DNA from: Pelomonas caseinilytica
GTDB lineage: Bacteria > Pseudomonadota > Gammaproteobacteria > Burkholderiales > Burkholderiaceae_C
NCBI RefSeq assembly: GCF_021353235.1
Contig: NZ_JAJTWT010000016.1
Location: forward strand, 27,247-91,246
DNA: 64,000 nt
Reading direction: 5' to 3'
The position numbers and the translations under genes are program-made. Positions 44,943-53,465 of the stretch are shown here, piece by piece (the first letter of the stretch is position 1; each line of letters starts with the position of its first letter). A model generated the notes under the pieces. The model was not told the DNA's origin. It was given only the letters and a program-made list of their open reading frames with translations, and searched no databases.

Positions 44943-45784
44943 GGACAAGCCGCGCGCTCGCCTCGCCGGCGCCCAGCCCCCAGGAGATCGGCCGGGCCGC
45001 AACGCTGGCGCTGCACGACGAGCTGGCCCTGTCGCCCAAGCCCGGCCTCGTCACCCTCACCGACCGCGGCAGCCATGCCGACATGGACGCCCACACTTTC
45101 ATGCGCAGCCTCTTCGCGTTGCGGAGCTACTTCGTGCGCATCGCCGAACTGGGGGCGGCACAGGCGCCCTTCGAGGCGCTGGAGGCCTGCGGCATCGCCG
45201 CCGAGGCGCGCATGCTGGCCGCAACCCAGGGCATCAACACCCACCGCGGCGCCATCTTCATGCTGGGCCTGCTGTGCGCCTCGGCCGGCTCGCTGGCCGC
45301 CCGCGGCCTGCGGCCGACCGTGGACGGCCTTCGCCACACGCTCACGCAGCGCTGGGGCGAGGCCCTGGCCCGGCGGGCGCTGCGGCCCTCGGCGCTGCCC
45401 GGCGGCCAAGCGGCGAGCCGCCTGGGCCTGCGCAGCGCCTCGGCCGAGGCGGCGCTCGCCTTCCCCACCCTCTTCGAGACCGCCGTGCCCGCCCTGCGCG
45501 CGGCCCGGAGCCGGGGCCTGGCCAGCGGCCCGGCGCGGCTGGACACCCTCTTCGCCACCATGGCGGTGCTGGACGACTGCAACCTCGCCCACCGCGGCGG
45601 CCTCGCGGGGCTGCGCTTCGCCCAGGGTTGCGCGCGCGACTTCATCGCCGCCGGCGGCGCGGGCCGGCCCGACGGGCTGGCAGCCGCCGCGGCGCTCGGC
45701 GCGGAGTTCGTCGCCCGCAACCTCTCCCCCGGCGGCGCCGCCGACACCCTGGCCGCCGCCTGCTGGCTGGACCGTCTGGGCTGA
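44939..45784 (+). CDS. mdcB: Triphosphoribosyl-dephospho-CoA synthase
   Basis: 281 residues of the CitG/MdcB family. It makes 2'-(5-triphosphoribosyl)-3'-dephospho-CoA from ATP and dephospho-CoA. Seen: LHDELALSPKPGLVTLTDRGSHADMDAHTFMRSLFALRSYF near residue 25, and GINTHRGAIFMLGLL, the conserved NTHRGAIF motif. ATG 44939 is used; upstream frame overlies mdcG. Overlaps mdcH by one base. Confidence 0.93.
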   Translation: MRTSRALASPAPSPQEIGRAATLALHDELALSPKPGLVTLTDRGSHADMDAHTFMRSLFALRSYFVRIAELGAAQAPFEALEACGIAAEARMLAATQGINTHRGAIFMLGLLCASAGSLAARGLRPTVDGLRHTLTQRWGEALARRALRPSALPGGQAASRLGLRSASAEAALAFPTLFETAVPALRAARSRGLASGPARLDTLFATMAVLDDCNLAHRGGLAGLRFAQGCARDFIAAGGAGRPDGLAAAAALGAEFVARNLSPGGAADTLAAACWLDRLG

Positions 45785-46695
45785 TGGGCCTGGGCCTGCT
45801 CTTCCCCGGACAAGGCGCCCAGCACGCGCAGATGCTGCCGTGGCTGGAAGGCCAGCCCGAGGCCCGACCCGCCCTCGATGCCCTGGCCCGCCATCTCGGC
45901 GCCGACTGGCGCGACCGCCTGCGCGACCCCGCCTGGCGGCATGCGAATGCGGTCGCCCAGCCGCTGCTGACCGGCATCGGCATCGCGGCCTGGCAGGCCG
46001 TGGCGCCCGGCCTGCCACAGCCTGCGGCGGTGGCGGGCTACAGCGTCGGCGAGTTGGCCGCGTTCGCGGCGGCCGGGGTGTTCGATGCCGACACGGCCCT
46101 GAACCTCGCCGCCGCGCGCGCGCAAGCCATGGACGCTGCCGCCGCCGGCCGAGACACCGGCCTGATGGGCGTGCAGGGACCGCAGGCACGCCGCCTGGCC
46201 GAGGCCGCGGCACCCCTGTCAGTGGCCATCCGCATCCATGAGGAGCATGTCATCGTGGGCGGCGCCGGGCCGGCCCTGAGCGCCCAGGCCGAGACCTGGA
46301 CCGCCCTGGGCCTGCGCTGCACGCGGCTGCCCATCGGCCTGGCCTCGCACACGCCCGCCATGGCACCGGCCGCACGGGCCTTCGCCGCTTGCCTGCAAAC
46401 GGCCAGCCTGCACGGCGCGAGCCTGCCCGTGGCCTGCGACTTCAGCGGCACGGCCACCCGCAATGCCGCAGCACTCGCCGCGGCGTTGGCCGGCCAGGTC
46501 GACCACACCGTGCGCTGGGACGAATGCATGGACAGCCTCGCCGAACGCGGGCTGCGCTGCGTGCTGGAGGTTGGTCCGGGCACGGCGTTGTCCGCCATGT
46601 GGCGGCAACGCCATCCTGGCATCCCGGTTCGCGGGATCGAGGAATTCCAGGCGCCGCAGGGCGTGCGGCGCTGGGTCGAGGGGCAGCTCGGCTGA
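45784..46695 (+). CDS. mdcH: Malonyl-CoA:ACP transacylase of malonate decarboxylase
   Basis: 303 residues of the FabD-like transacylase fold. In the Mdc system it primes the carrier with a malonyl group. Seen: LLFPGQGAQHAQM at the N-terminus, the nucleophile in AGYSVGELAAFAAAGVF (Ser87) and the catalytic His in LASHTPAMAPAA. Last gene of the ten-gene operon. It stops eight bases before the convergent DUF3149 gene with no obvious terminator between. Confidence 0.94.
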   Translation: MGLGLLFPGQGAQHAQMLPWLEGQPEARPALDALARHLGADWRDRLRDPAWRHANAVAQPLLTGIGIAAWQAVAPGLPQPAAVAGYSVGELAAFAAAGVFDADTALNLAAARAQAMDAAAAGRDTGLMGVQGPQARRLAEAAAPLSVAIRIHEEHVIVGGAGPALSAQAETWTALGLRCTRLPIGLASHTPAMAPAARAFAACLQTASLHGASLPVACDFSGTATRNAAALAAALAGQVDHTVRWDECMDSLAERGLRCVLEVGPGTALSAMWRQRHPGIPVRGIEEFQAPQGVRRWVEGQLG

Positions 46696-46703
46696 GAGGG
46701 CGC

Positions 46704-46853
46704 TCAGCGCAGGCCGCGTTCGCGCTTCTCGTCTTCGTGCATGTGGCGCAGGAAGTAGCGGATGAAGAACCCGCCCATGCTGAGGGTGAAGGCGATGACA
46801 GCCAGGCTGAGCAGCCCGGCATCGCTCGAGAAGAGTTCCTTGAACGCGGTCAT
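46704..46853 (-). CDS. DUF3149-type membrane micro-protein
   Basis: 49 residues. One TM helix (AGLLSLAVIAFTLSMGGFFIRYFL) with a charged C-terminal tail HMHEDEKRERG. The ATG at 46853 has an AAGGAG ribosome site eight bases upstream; the longer frame above it is not credible. The length and HMHEDE ending fit the short DUF3149 family of betaproteobacteria. Function unknown. Convergent with mdcH. Confidence 0.75.
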   Translation of the reverse strand: MTAFKELFSSDAGLLSLAVIAFTLSMGGFFIRYFLRHMHEDEKRERGLR

Positions 46854-46979
46854 GTGACGCTCCTTTGCGTGGACCTTTGGCAAGCTTTTGCACCTTGTGC
46901 GGCCGCCATTGCAGCCCCGCGTCCCACGCGCCGCCTTGACCTGCGGCAAGGCTTGGTCAAACGCCGCGCGATGGCGGCG

Positions 46980-47417
46980 TCAGCCGGGTAGGCGCCGCCG
47001 GCCCTTGCCGGCCTTGAGGAAACTGCTCCGCTGCGCCGCCGTGCGTTCCATCCGGCGGCCGATGTTGTCGCAGACGAGGTCGCACAGCGCATAGACCGAT
47101 TCGTCGCCGATGCTGTAGTAGACCGACGAGCCGCGCGACTCGCGCGACACCAGTCCCTGCTGCATCAGCAAGGAGAGGTGTCGCGAGATGTTGGCCGACG
47201 TGAAGCCGCAGGCCTGCGCGATCTCGCCGACGTTGTGCTCGCCGTGGCGCAGAAGGTTGAGGATCTGCAGGCGCGTCGGCTCGGACAGCGCCTGGAAATA
47301 GGCGGCCACCTGGTGCAGGTCTTCGTCGGACAGGTCCTTCATCAGCGGGCAGGGGAATGCGTCGGGGTCTTCATCATGCCGCATCCCCCGTTGCTTCGCG
47401 CCTTGCTCATCGCTCAT
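46980..47417 (-). CDS. ArsR-family repressor, divergent from an RND pump
   Basis: 145 residues. Winged helix: FQALSEPTRLQILNLLRHGEHNVGEIAQACGFTSANISRHLSLLMQQGLVSRESRGSSVYYSI. Cys residues occur near the N-terminus (PCPL), in QACG and in a C-terminal LCDLVC pair, which could bind metal or sense reactive sulfur. A 20-bp palindrome lies in the 79-bp gap to the pump genes and is its likely operator. A Met 12 codons later (MRHDED) is an alternative start. Confidence 0.9.
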   Translation of the reverse strand: MSDEQGAKQRGMRHDEDPDAFPCPLMKDLSDEDLHQVAAYFQALSEPTRLQILNLLRHGEHNVGEIAQACGFTSANISRHLSLLMQQGLVSRESRGSSVYYSIGDESVYALCDLVCDNIGRRMERTAAQRSSFLKAGKGRRRLPG

Positions 47418-47418
47418 A

Positions 47419-47447
47419 TTGACTATTTAACTACATAGCTAAATAAT
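47419..47447 (+). promoter_or_regulatory. RND-pump promoter with an embedded 20-bp palindrome
   Basis: TTGACT (47419-47424), a 17-nt spacer and AATAAT (47442-47447) form a near-consensus sigma70 promoter reading towards the pump. The imperfect palindrome ATTTAACTACATAGCTAAAT (47425-47444) fills the spacer and touches the -10. The AT-rich patch stands out from the GC-rich surroundings. ArsR-type proteins bind such sites, so the divergent repressor should shut this promoter. Confidence 0.75.
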
Positions 47448-47496
47448 AAACAACATGAGATCCACCCGACCCTCCGCCGCCACTTCAGGAGAGCGC

Positions 47497-48543
47497 ATGT
47501 CCCGCCCGTCATTCGGCCTGCCGCAGCTCGTCCTGGCCTTGCTGCTGGGCGCCTTGCCCGCCGCGGGCCGGGCCGCCGAACTCGCCACCTGGACGGTGGC
47601 GCCCGCGCCCGCCGCGGCCCTGAGCCGCCACGACGGCACGGTGGAGGCCGTGCGCCAGACCGTGGTGTCGGCCCAGGTGGCGGGCGCCGTCGTCGCCCTG
47701 CCGGTCAAGGCCGGCGACCGGGTGCGGGCCGGCCAGCTGCTGGCGCGGCTGGATGCGCGCGCCGCCGAACAACAGGCCGGCGCCGCCGCGGCGCAGGTGG
47801 ACGCCGCCCGCGCCGCCCAGCAGGCGGCCACGCTGGAGGTCAGGCGCCAGCGCCAGCTCTTCGCCAGCCACTTCATCAGCCAGGCCGCGCTCGACCAGGC
47901 CGAGGCCCAATACCAGGCCGCCACCGCCCAGGCCAGCGCCCAGCTGGGCGCCGCCCAGGCCGCACGCACGGAGAGCGGCTACTACGCGGTCAAGGCGCCC
48001 TACGACGGCGTCGTCAGCGAGGTCAGCGTCATGCCCGGCGACATGGCCATGCCCGGCCGCCCGCTGCTGACGCTGTTCGACCCCGCCGCCCTGCGCGTGG
48101 CCGTCGCCGTGCCCGAGTCCGCCGCGCCGGGCCTGCGGGCCGCGCAGGCCGCCGCCGCCAGCGTCGAGCTGGGCGGCCAGCGCCTGGCCGCGCCGCGCTG
48201 GGAGGTGTTGCCGGCCGCCGACCCGCTGACACACACCGTCACCGTCCGCATCACCCTGCCCGCCGGCGCCGTGGCGGCGCCGGGCGGCTTCGCCCGCGCC
48301 TGGCTGCCCACCAGCGGCCTTGCCGGCGCCAGCGACAACCGCAGCCGCATCCTCATCCCCAGCCAGGCCCTGGTGCAGCGGGCCGAGCTCAAGGGCGTCT
48401 ACGTCGTCGGTGCCGATGGGCGCGCCTTGCTGCGCCAGGTGCGGGTGGGGCCGAGCACGGGCGGGCAGACCGAGATCCTCGCCGGGCTGGCCCTCGGCGA
48501 GCGCATCGCCCTGGACCCCCAGGCCGCCGCGCGGAGGCCGTGA
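47497..48543 (+). CDS. RND efflux periplasmic adaptor subunit
   Basis: 348 residues with a signal peptide (LPQLVLALLLGALPAAGRAAE). Adaptor pattern: GTVEAVRQTVVSAQVAGAVVALPVKAGDRVRAGQLLARLD, an Ala/Gln-rich hairpin (about 90-155), YAVKAPYDGVVSEVSVMPGD and a beta-barrel C-terminus. The ATG 47497 follows AGGAG; an upstream frame start lies in the promoter. Overlaps the pump gene by one base. No outer-membrane channel gene is in this operon. Confidence 0.92.
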   Translation: MSRPSFGLPQLVLALLLGALPAAGRAAELATWTVAPAPAAALSRHDGTVEAVRQTVVSAQVAGAVVALPVKAGDRVRAGQLLARLDARAAEQQAGAAAAQVDAARAAQQAATLEVRRQRQLFASHFISQAALDQAEAQYQAATAQASAQLGAAQAARTESGYYAVKAPYDGVVSEVSVMPGDMAMPGRPLLTLFDPAALRVAVAVPESAAPGLRAAQAAAASVELGGQRLAAPRWEVLPAADPLTHTVTVRITLPAGAVAAPGGFARAWLPTSGLAGASDNRSRILIPSQALVQRAELKGVYVVGADGRALLRQVRVGPSTGGQTEILAGLALGERIALDPQAAARRP

Positions 48544-51500
48544 TGGAGATGGGCCTGTCCGGGCGCATCGCCCGCTTCTTCCAGTCGGCCCGCATCACGC
48601 CGCTGCTGGCCATCGTCGCTCTGCTGCTCGGCCTCTTCGCGGGCGTGGTGACGCCCCGTGAGGAGGAGCCGCAGATCAACGTGACCATGGCCAACGTGAT
48701 CGTGCCCTTCCCTGGCGCGGCCGTGCGCGACGTGGAGCAGATGGTGGCCACGCCCGCCGAGCAGGTGCTGTCGCAGATGGCCGGCGTGGAGCATGTCACC
48801 AGCGTCTCCCGCCCCGGCCTGGCGCTGCTGACGGTGCAGTTCAAGGTGGGCGTGCCGCGCACCGAGGCGCTGGTGCGCCTGCACGACACGGTGCAGTCCC
48901 ATGCCGACTGGCTGCCGGCGGGCCTGGGCGTCGCCGCGCCCCTGGTCAAGCCCAAGGGCATCGACGACGTGCCCATCGTCGCCCTGACGCTGTACGCGCG
49001 GGACCCGCAGACCGGCGCCTTCGACCTGGAACGCATCGCCCACAGCCTGGAGGCCGACCTCAAGCGCGTGCCCGGCACCCGCGAGGTCCGCACCGTCGGC
49101 GGGCCGGGCCGCGCCATCCGCGTGGAGCTGGACCCCGCGCGCCTGGCCGCCGCCGGCCTGGGCGTGGCCGAGCTGCGCCAGGCGCTGCAGTCCGCCAACA
49201 GCGGTGCCCAAGCGGGCCAGCTCCTGTCCGGAGACCGCGCCGTCGACGTCGAGGCCGGCCCCTTCCTGCGCGACGCCCGCGAACTGGGCCAGTTGGTGGT
49301 GGGGGCCCGCAACGGGCGCCCGGTCTACCTGGGCGACGTGGCCGAGGTGGTCGACGGCCCGCTGCCCGCGCAGCGCTACGTCTGGCACGGCACGGCGGGT
49401 GCCGAGGCCGCCGAGCACGCGGCCGTGACGATTGCCATCACCAAGAAGCCCGGCGAGAACGCCATCGACGTGGCCGAGGCCGTGATGCGCCGTGTCGACG
49501 AGCTGCGCAACACCGTCATCCCCGCAGGCGTGGAGGTGGCCGAGACGCGCAACTACGGCGCCACCGCCAACGACAAGGCCACCAAGCTCATCCAGAAGCT
49601 GATGTTCGCCACCGCCTCGGTGGTGGCGCTGGTGTTCTTCGCCCTCGGGCGGCGCGAGGCCGCGATCGTCGGCAGCGCGGTGGTGCTGACGCTGACCGTC
49701 ACCCTGTTCGCCTCCTGGGCCTGGGGCTTCACGCTCAACCGGGTGTCGCTGTTCGCCCTCATCTTCTCCATCGGCATCCTGGTGGACGACGCCATCGTCG
49801 TCGTCGAGAACATCCACCGCCACATGGCCCTGCACCCGGACCGCACGCTGGCCGAGCTCATCCCCGGCGCGGTGGACGAGGTGGGGGGCCCGACCATCCT
49901 GGCCACGCTGACCGTCATCGCCGCCCTGCTGCCCATGGCCTTCGTCAGCGGGTTGATGGGGCCGTACATGAGCCCCATCCCCATCAACGCCAGCATGGGC
50001 ATGCTGCTGTCCCTGGCCATCGCCTTCGTCGTGACGCCCTGGCTGGCACGGCTGTGGCTCAGGCGTACCGGCCACGGCGGGGACACCGCCCACGGGCTGG
50101 CGGCCAGGCTCGGGCCGCTGTTCGAGCGCCTCTTCCGCCCGCTGCTGGACGAGGCCCGCGGCCAGCGCAACCGCCGCTGGCTGGGCGCCGGCGTGGCCGG
50201 GCTCATCGCCCTCTCGCTGGCGCTGCCGGCCCTCGGCCTCGTGGTGCTGAAGATGCTGCCCTTCGACAACAAGTCGGAGTTCCAGGTCGTCGTCGACATG
50301 CCCGCCGGCACGCCGCTGGAGCGCACCGCCGCCGTGCTGCACGAACTCGGCGCCTACGTCGCCCGCCAGCCCGAGGTCACCGACTACCAGGCCTACGCCG
50401 GCACCGCCGCCCCCATCAACTTCAACGGCCTGGTGCGGCAGTACGACCTGCGGTCCAGCGGCGAGATGGGCGACCTGCAGGTCAACCTCGTCGACAAGCA
50501 CCACCGCAGCGCGCAAAGCCACGCCATCGCCACACGCATGCGGCCGGAGCTGCAGGCCATCGGCCGCCGCCACGGCGCCAACGTCAAGGTCGTGGAGGTG
50601 CCCCCCGGCCCGCCGGTGCTGTCGCCCCTGGTCGCCGAGATCTACGGCCCCGAGGCCGAGGGCCGCCGACAGGTGGCCGGTGAGGTGCGCCGCCTCTTCG
50701 AGCGCACGCCCGGCGTCGTCGACGTCGACGACTCCGGCATCGCCGCCGCGCCCAGGCAGCTGCTGCTGGTGGACCGCCGCAAGGCCGCCCTGCTCGGCAT
50801 CCCGCCGTCGGCCATCGTGGCCACCCTGGCCGCAGGCCTGGGCGGCGAGGCGGCGACCTACCTGCACGACGGCAGCAAATACCCCGCGCCGGCCTGGCTG
50901 CAACTGCCGGCCGAACGCCAGGGCGACCTCGACGCCCTGCTGCAGCTCGGCGTGCGCAGCGCCGCCGGCAGCCTGGTGCCGCTGCGCGAGGTCGTCGTGG
51001 CGAGCGACAGCCTGCGCGAGCAGCCCGTCTTCCACAAGGACGGCCTGCCGGTGCACTACGTCACCGGCGACATGGCCGGCCGCGTGGACAGCCCCCTCTA
51101 CGGCATGTTCGGCATGCGCGCCGAGCTGGGCAGCATCGTCACGCCGGGCGGCGGCACCCTGGCCGAAGCCTTCATCCACGCGCCGAGCGACGCCTGGCGC
51201 GGCTACACCTTGAAGTGGGACGGCGAGTGGCAGGTGACCTACGAGACCTTCCGCGACATGGGCGCGGCCTACGCCGTCGGCCTGGTGCTGATCTACCTCC
51301 TCGTCGTCGCGCAGTTCGGCTCCTACCTCACGCCGCTCATCATCATGGCGCCCATCCCGCTGACCCTCGTCGGCGTCATGCCCGGGCATGCGCTGCTGGG
51401 CGCGCAGTTCACCGCCACCAGCATGATCGGCATGATCGCCCTGGCCGGCATCATCGTGCGTAACTCCATCCTGCTGGTGGACTTCATCCGCCTGGAGGTG

Positions 51501-51764
51501 GCCGAGGGCCGGCCGCTGAAGCAGGCCGTCGTGCACTCGGCCGCCACCCGGGCCCAGCCCATCGTGCTGACCGGCCTGGCGGCCATGCTCGGCGCCTTCT
51601 TCATCCTCGACGACCCCATCTTCAACGGCCTGGCGATCTCGCTGATCTTCGGCATCCTCGTGAGCACCCTGCTCACCCTGGTCGTCATCCCGCTGCTGTA
51701 CTTCGTGGCCCACCACCACGACGCGCCGCCCCCGTCCCCCACGCCCAACAGGAGCACCCCATGA
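48543..51764 (+). CDS. RND efflux pump inner-membrane subunit
   Basis: 1073 residues with the RND layout of 12 TM helices and two periplasmic loops. TM4 has the Asp-Asp pair ([17 protein letters not shown]). The protein differs from the AcrB-like pump at 13454: the N-terminus is longer (SGRIARFFQSARITPLLAIVALLLG) and carries EEEPQINVTMANVIVPFPGA, as in a group of uncharacterised RND proteins. ATG 48543 overlaps the adaptor stop (TGATG). Its stop overlaps the DUF2892 gene by four bases. The location just before the sox genes and under ArsR control suggests a sulfur- or metal-linked substrate (inference). Confidence 0.93.
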   Translation: MEMGLSGRIARFFQSARITPLLAIVALLLGLFAGVVTPREEEPQINVTMANVIVPFPGAAVRDVEQMVATPAEQVLSQMAGVEHVTSVSRPGLALLTVQFKVGVPRTEALVRLHDTVQSHADWLPAGLGVAAPLVKPKGIDDVPIVALTLYARDPQTGAFDLERIAHSLEADLKRVPGTREVRTVGGPGRAIRVELDPARLAAAGLGVAELRQALQSANSGAQAGQLLSGDRAVDVEAGPFLRDARELGQLVVGARNGRPVYLGDVAEVVDGPLPAQRYVWHGTAGAEAAEHAAVTIAITKKPGENAIDVAEAVMRRVDELRNTVIPAGVEVAETRNYGATANDKATKLIQKLMFATASVVALVFFALGRREAAIVGSAVVLTLTVTLFASWAWGFTLNRVSLFALIFSIGILVDDAIVVVENIHRHMALHPDRTLAELIPGAVDEVGGPTILATLTVIAALLPMAFVSGLMGPYMSPIPINASMGMLLSLAIAFVVTPWLARLWLRRTGHGGDTAHGLAARLGPLFERLFRPLLDEARGQRNRRWLGAGVAGLIALSLALPALGLVVLKMLPFDNKSEFQVVVDMPAGTPLERTAAVLHELGAYVARQPEVTDYQAYAGTAAPINFNGLVRQYDLRSSGEMGDLQVNLVDKHHRSAQSHAIATRMRPELQAIGRRHGANVKVVEVPPGPPVLSPLVAEIYGPEAEGRRQVAGEVRRLFERTPGVVDVDDSGIAAAPRQLLLVDRRKAALLGIPPSAIVATLAAGLGGEAATYLHDGSKYPAPAWLQLPAERQGDLDALLQLGVRSAAGSLVPLREVVVASDSLREQPVFHKDGLPVHYVTGDMAGRVDSPLYGMFGMRAELGSIVTPGGGTLAEAFIHAPSDAWRGYTLKWDGEWQVTYETFRDMGAAYAVGLVLIYLLVVAQFGSYLTPLIIMAPIPLTLVGVMPGHALLGAQFTATSMIGMIALAGIIVRNSILLVDFIRLEVAEGRPLKQAVVHSAATRAQPIVLTGLAAMLGAFFILDDPIFNGLAISLIFGILVSTLLTLVVIPLLYFVAHHHDAPPPSPTPNRSTP

Positions 51765-51970
51765 CCTCGTGGCAAATCGTGAGGCTCGCCGCCGGCAGCT
51801 TCATCCTCATCTCCCTGCTGCTCGGCGTACCCGGCAGCCCGCTCTTCGTCAGCACCTGGTGGCTGGCTTTCACGGCCTTCGTCGGCGCCAACCTGCTGCA
51901 GAGCGCCTTCACGCGCTGGTGCCCCCTGGAGATCATCCTGCGCAAGCTCGGCGTGAAGCCGGGCTGCTGA
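51761..51970 (+). CDS. DUF2892 membrane protein (YgaP C-terminal type)
   Basis: 69 residues, two TM helices (about 7-25 and 28-48), then FTRWCPLEIILRKLGVKPGC, matching the DUF2892 domain that also ends the rhodanese YgaP. Two Cys residues (CPLE and the terminal Cys) are typical. Families with this domain often sit with sulfur or ArsR-controlled genes. Overlaps the RND gene by four bases, so it is part of the pump operon. Function unknown. Confidence 0.88.
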   Translation: MTSWQIVRLAAGSFILISLLLGVPGSPLFVSTWWLAFTAFVGANLLQSAFTRWCPLEIILRKLGVKPGC

Positions 51971-51995
51971 TCTAGGGTTGTCACCAGCAGCCAGT

Positions 51996-52031
51996 AAATC
52001 AGTGATCGTTAATATAACGATCTACTGATTT
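51996..52031. promoter_or_regulatory. 36-bp palindrome upstream of soxC
   Basis: AAATCAGTGATCGTTA (51996-52011) pairs with TAACGATCTACTGATTT (52015-52031), 16 bp with one bulged base, around a 3-nt centre. It lies in an AT-rich patch 30 bp before soxC and contains a TAATAT -10-like hexamer at 52010-52015. An operator for one of the two ArsR-type regulators is the simplest reading; a terminator for the preceding operon is possible but there is no T-run. Confidence 0.65.
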
Positions 52032-52061
52032 CCGACCGCCACAACGGCGGCCGGAGCCCCG

Positions 52062-53465
52062 ATGAACCCGGGCGGGCCAGCCCTGCCCCGCCTTGCTGGA
52101 GGTGTGGTGACACACGACCCCTCTCGATCCGGAAGACTGCGCAAGGCGCCGGAGAACTTCCTCTCGGCCGATGGCGTGCGCACCGTGTTCGCCGAAGCCG
52201 CCCAGGACCGGCGCGACTTCGTGCGGCGCGCCTTCGCCGCGGCCCTGGCGGGCGCCGCCGCCGGTACGGCCACGGCCCAGGCCGAGGGCGACGCGAACAT
52301 CCTCACCCTGCCCGAGCACAGCAAGGGCCTGGGCCAACCGGTGGCGGCCGAGGGCTACGGCAAGCCGTCGAAGTACGAGGCCAACGTGCAGCGCCGCCCC
52401 AGCCCCGGCCTGACGCAGACGACACAGGCCTCGGTGTCCTTCGCGCCGCTGCAGTCGCTGTTCGGCATCGTCACGCCCAGCGGCCTGCACTTCGAGCGCC
52501 ACCACCAGGGCTGGTGGGACATCGATCCCTCCAGGCACCGCCTGATGGTCAACGGCAGCGACGCCACGCTGCTGAAGAAGCCCCTGGTGTTCACGATGGA
52601 CGAGCTGATGCGCCTGCCCAGCGTCAGCCGCTTCCACTTCATCGAGTGCGGGGCCAACACCGGCATGGAATGGGGCAACGTCGCCGTGCCCACCTGCCAG
52701 TACACCCACGGCATGCTGAGCTGCAGCGAGTTCACCGGCGTGCCGCTGAAGCTGCTGTTCGACCTCTGCGGCGTCGACTACAAGCGCGCCCGCTACGTGC
52801 TCGCCGAGGGCGCGGACGGCTCCAGCATGACGCGCACCGTGCCGATGGAGCTGGTGGAGAGCGGCGAGGTCTTCGTCGCCTACGGCCAGAACGGCGAGAT
52901 GCTGCGGCCCGAGCAGGGCTACCCGCTGCGCCTGGTGGTGCCGGGCGTGCAGGGCGTGAGCTGGGTCAAGTACCTGCGCCGCCTGGAGGTGGGCGACCAG
53001 CCCTACGGCACCAAGGACGAGACCGTCCATTACATCGACCTGATGCCCGGCGGCCTGCATCGCCAGTACACCAGCACCCAGGAGTGCAAGAGCGTCGTGA
53101 CGACACCGTCGGGCGGACAGGTGCTGCTGGACAAGGGCTACTACCAGATCAGCGGCCTGGCCTGGTCGGGCCGCGGCAAGGTCAAGCGCGTGGACGTGAC
53201 GACCGACGGCGGCCGCAACTGGCACACCGCCCGGCTGCAGGACCCCGTGATGAGCAAGTGCCTGACCCGCTTCACGCTGGACTGGCAGTGGGACGGCAAG
53301 CCCGCCATCGTGCAGAGCCGCGCCATGGACGAGACCGGCTACGTGCAGCCCAGCACCCGCCAGCTGCGCGCCGTGCGCGGCACGCGGTCCATCTATCACA
53401 ACAACGCCATCCAGTCCTGGCTGGTCGAGGAAAGCGGGGAGGTGCGCAATGTCCAGCTGTCCTGA
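52062..53465 (+). CDS. soxC: Sulfite/sulfane dehydrogenase molybdenum subunit SoxC
   Basis: 467 residues. With SoxD it oxidises the sulfane sulfur on SoxY in the periplasm, allowing full oxidation without sulfur globules. A Tat signal is visible (RRDFVRRAFAAALAGAAAG near residue 50). The molybdopterin domain carries the Mo-ligand Cys in HFIECGANTGMEWGN (near 205), followed by the dimerisation domain (YYQISGLAWSGRGKVKRVDVTTDGGRNW). The start is uncertain: ATG 52062 gives about 45 residues before the Tat motif, and GTG codons soon after are alternatives. Overlaps soxD by 17 bases. Confidence 0.95.
   Translation: MNPGGPALPRLAGGVVTHDPSRSGRLRKAPENFLSADGVRTVFAEAAQDRRDFVRRAFAAALAGAAAGTATAQAEGDANILTLPEHSKGLGQPVAAEGYGKPSKYEANVQRRPSPGLTQTTQASVSFAPLQSLFGIVTPSGLHFERHHQGWWDIDPSRHRLMVNGSDATLLKKPLVFTMDELMRLPSVSRFHFIECGANTGMEWGNVAVPTCQYTHGMLSCSEFTGVPLKLLFDLCGVDYKRARYVLAEGADGSSMTRTVPMELVESGEVFVAYGQNGEMLRPEQGYPLRLVVPGVQGVSWVKYLRRLEVGDQPYGTKDETVHYIDLMPGGLHRQYTSTQECKSVVTTPSGGQVLLDKGYYQISGLAWSGRGKVKRVDVTTDGGRNWHTARLQDPVMSKCLTRFTLDWQWDGKPAIVQSRAMDETGYVQPSTRQLRAVRGTRSIYHNNAIQSWLVEESGEVRNVQLS

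Noticed and set aside
48399..51719. 1106-codon minus-strand frame opposite the second RND pump
   Set aside because: Same shadow effect; no domain, and no start or ribosome site.
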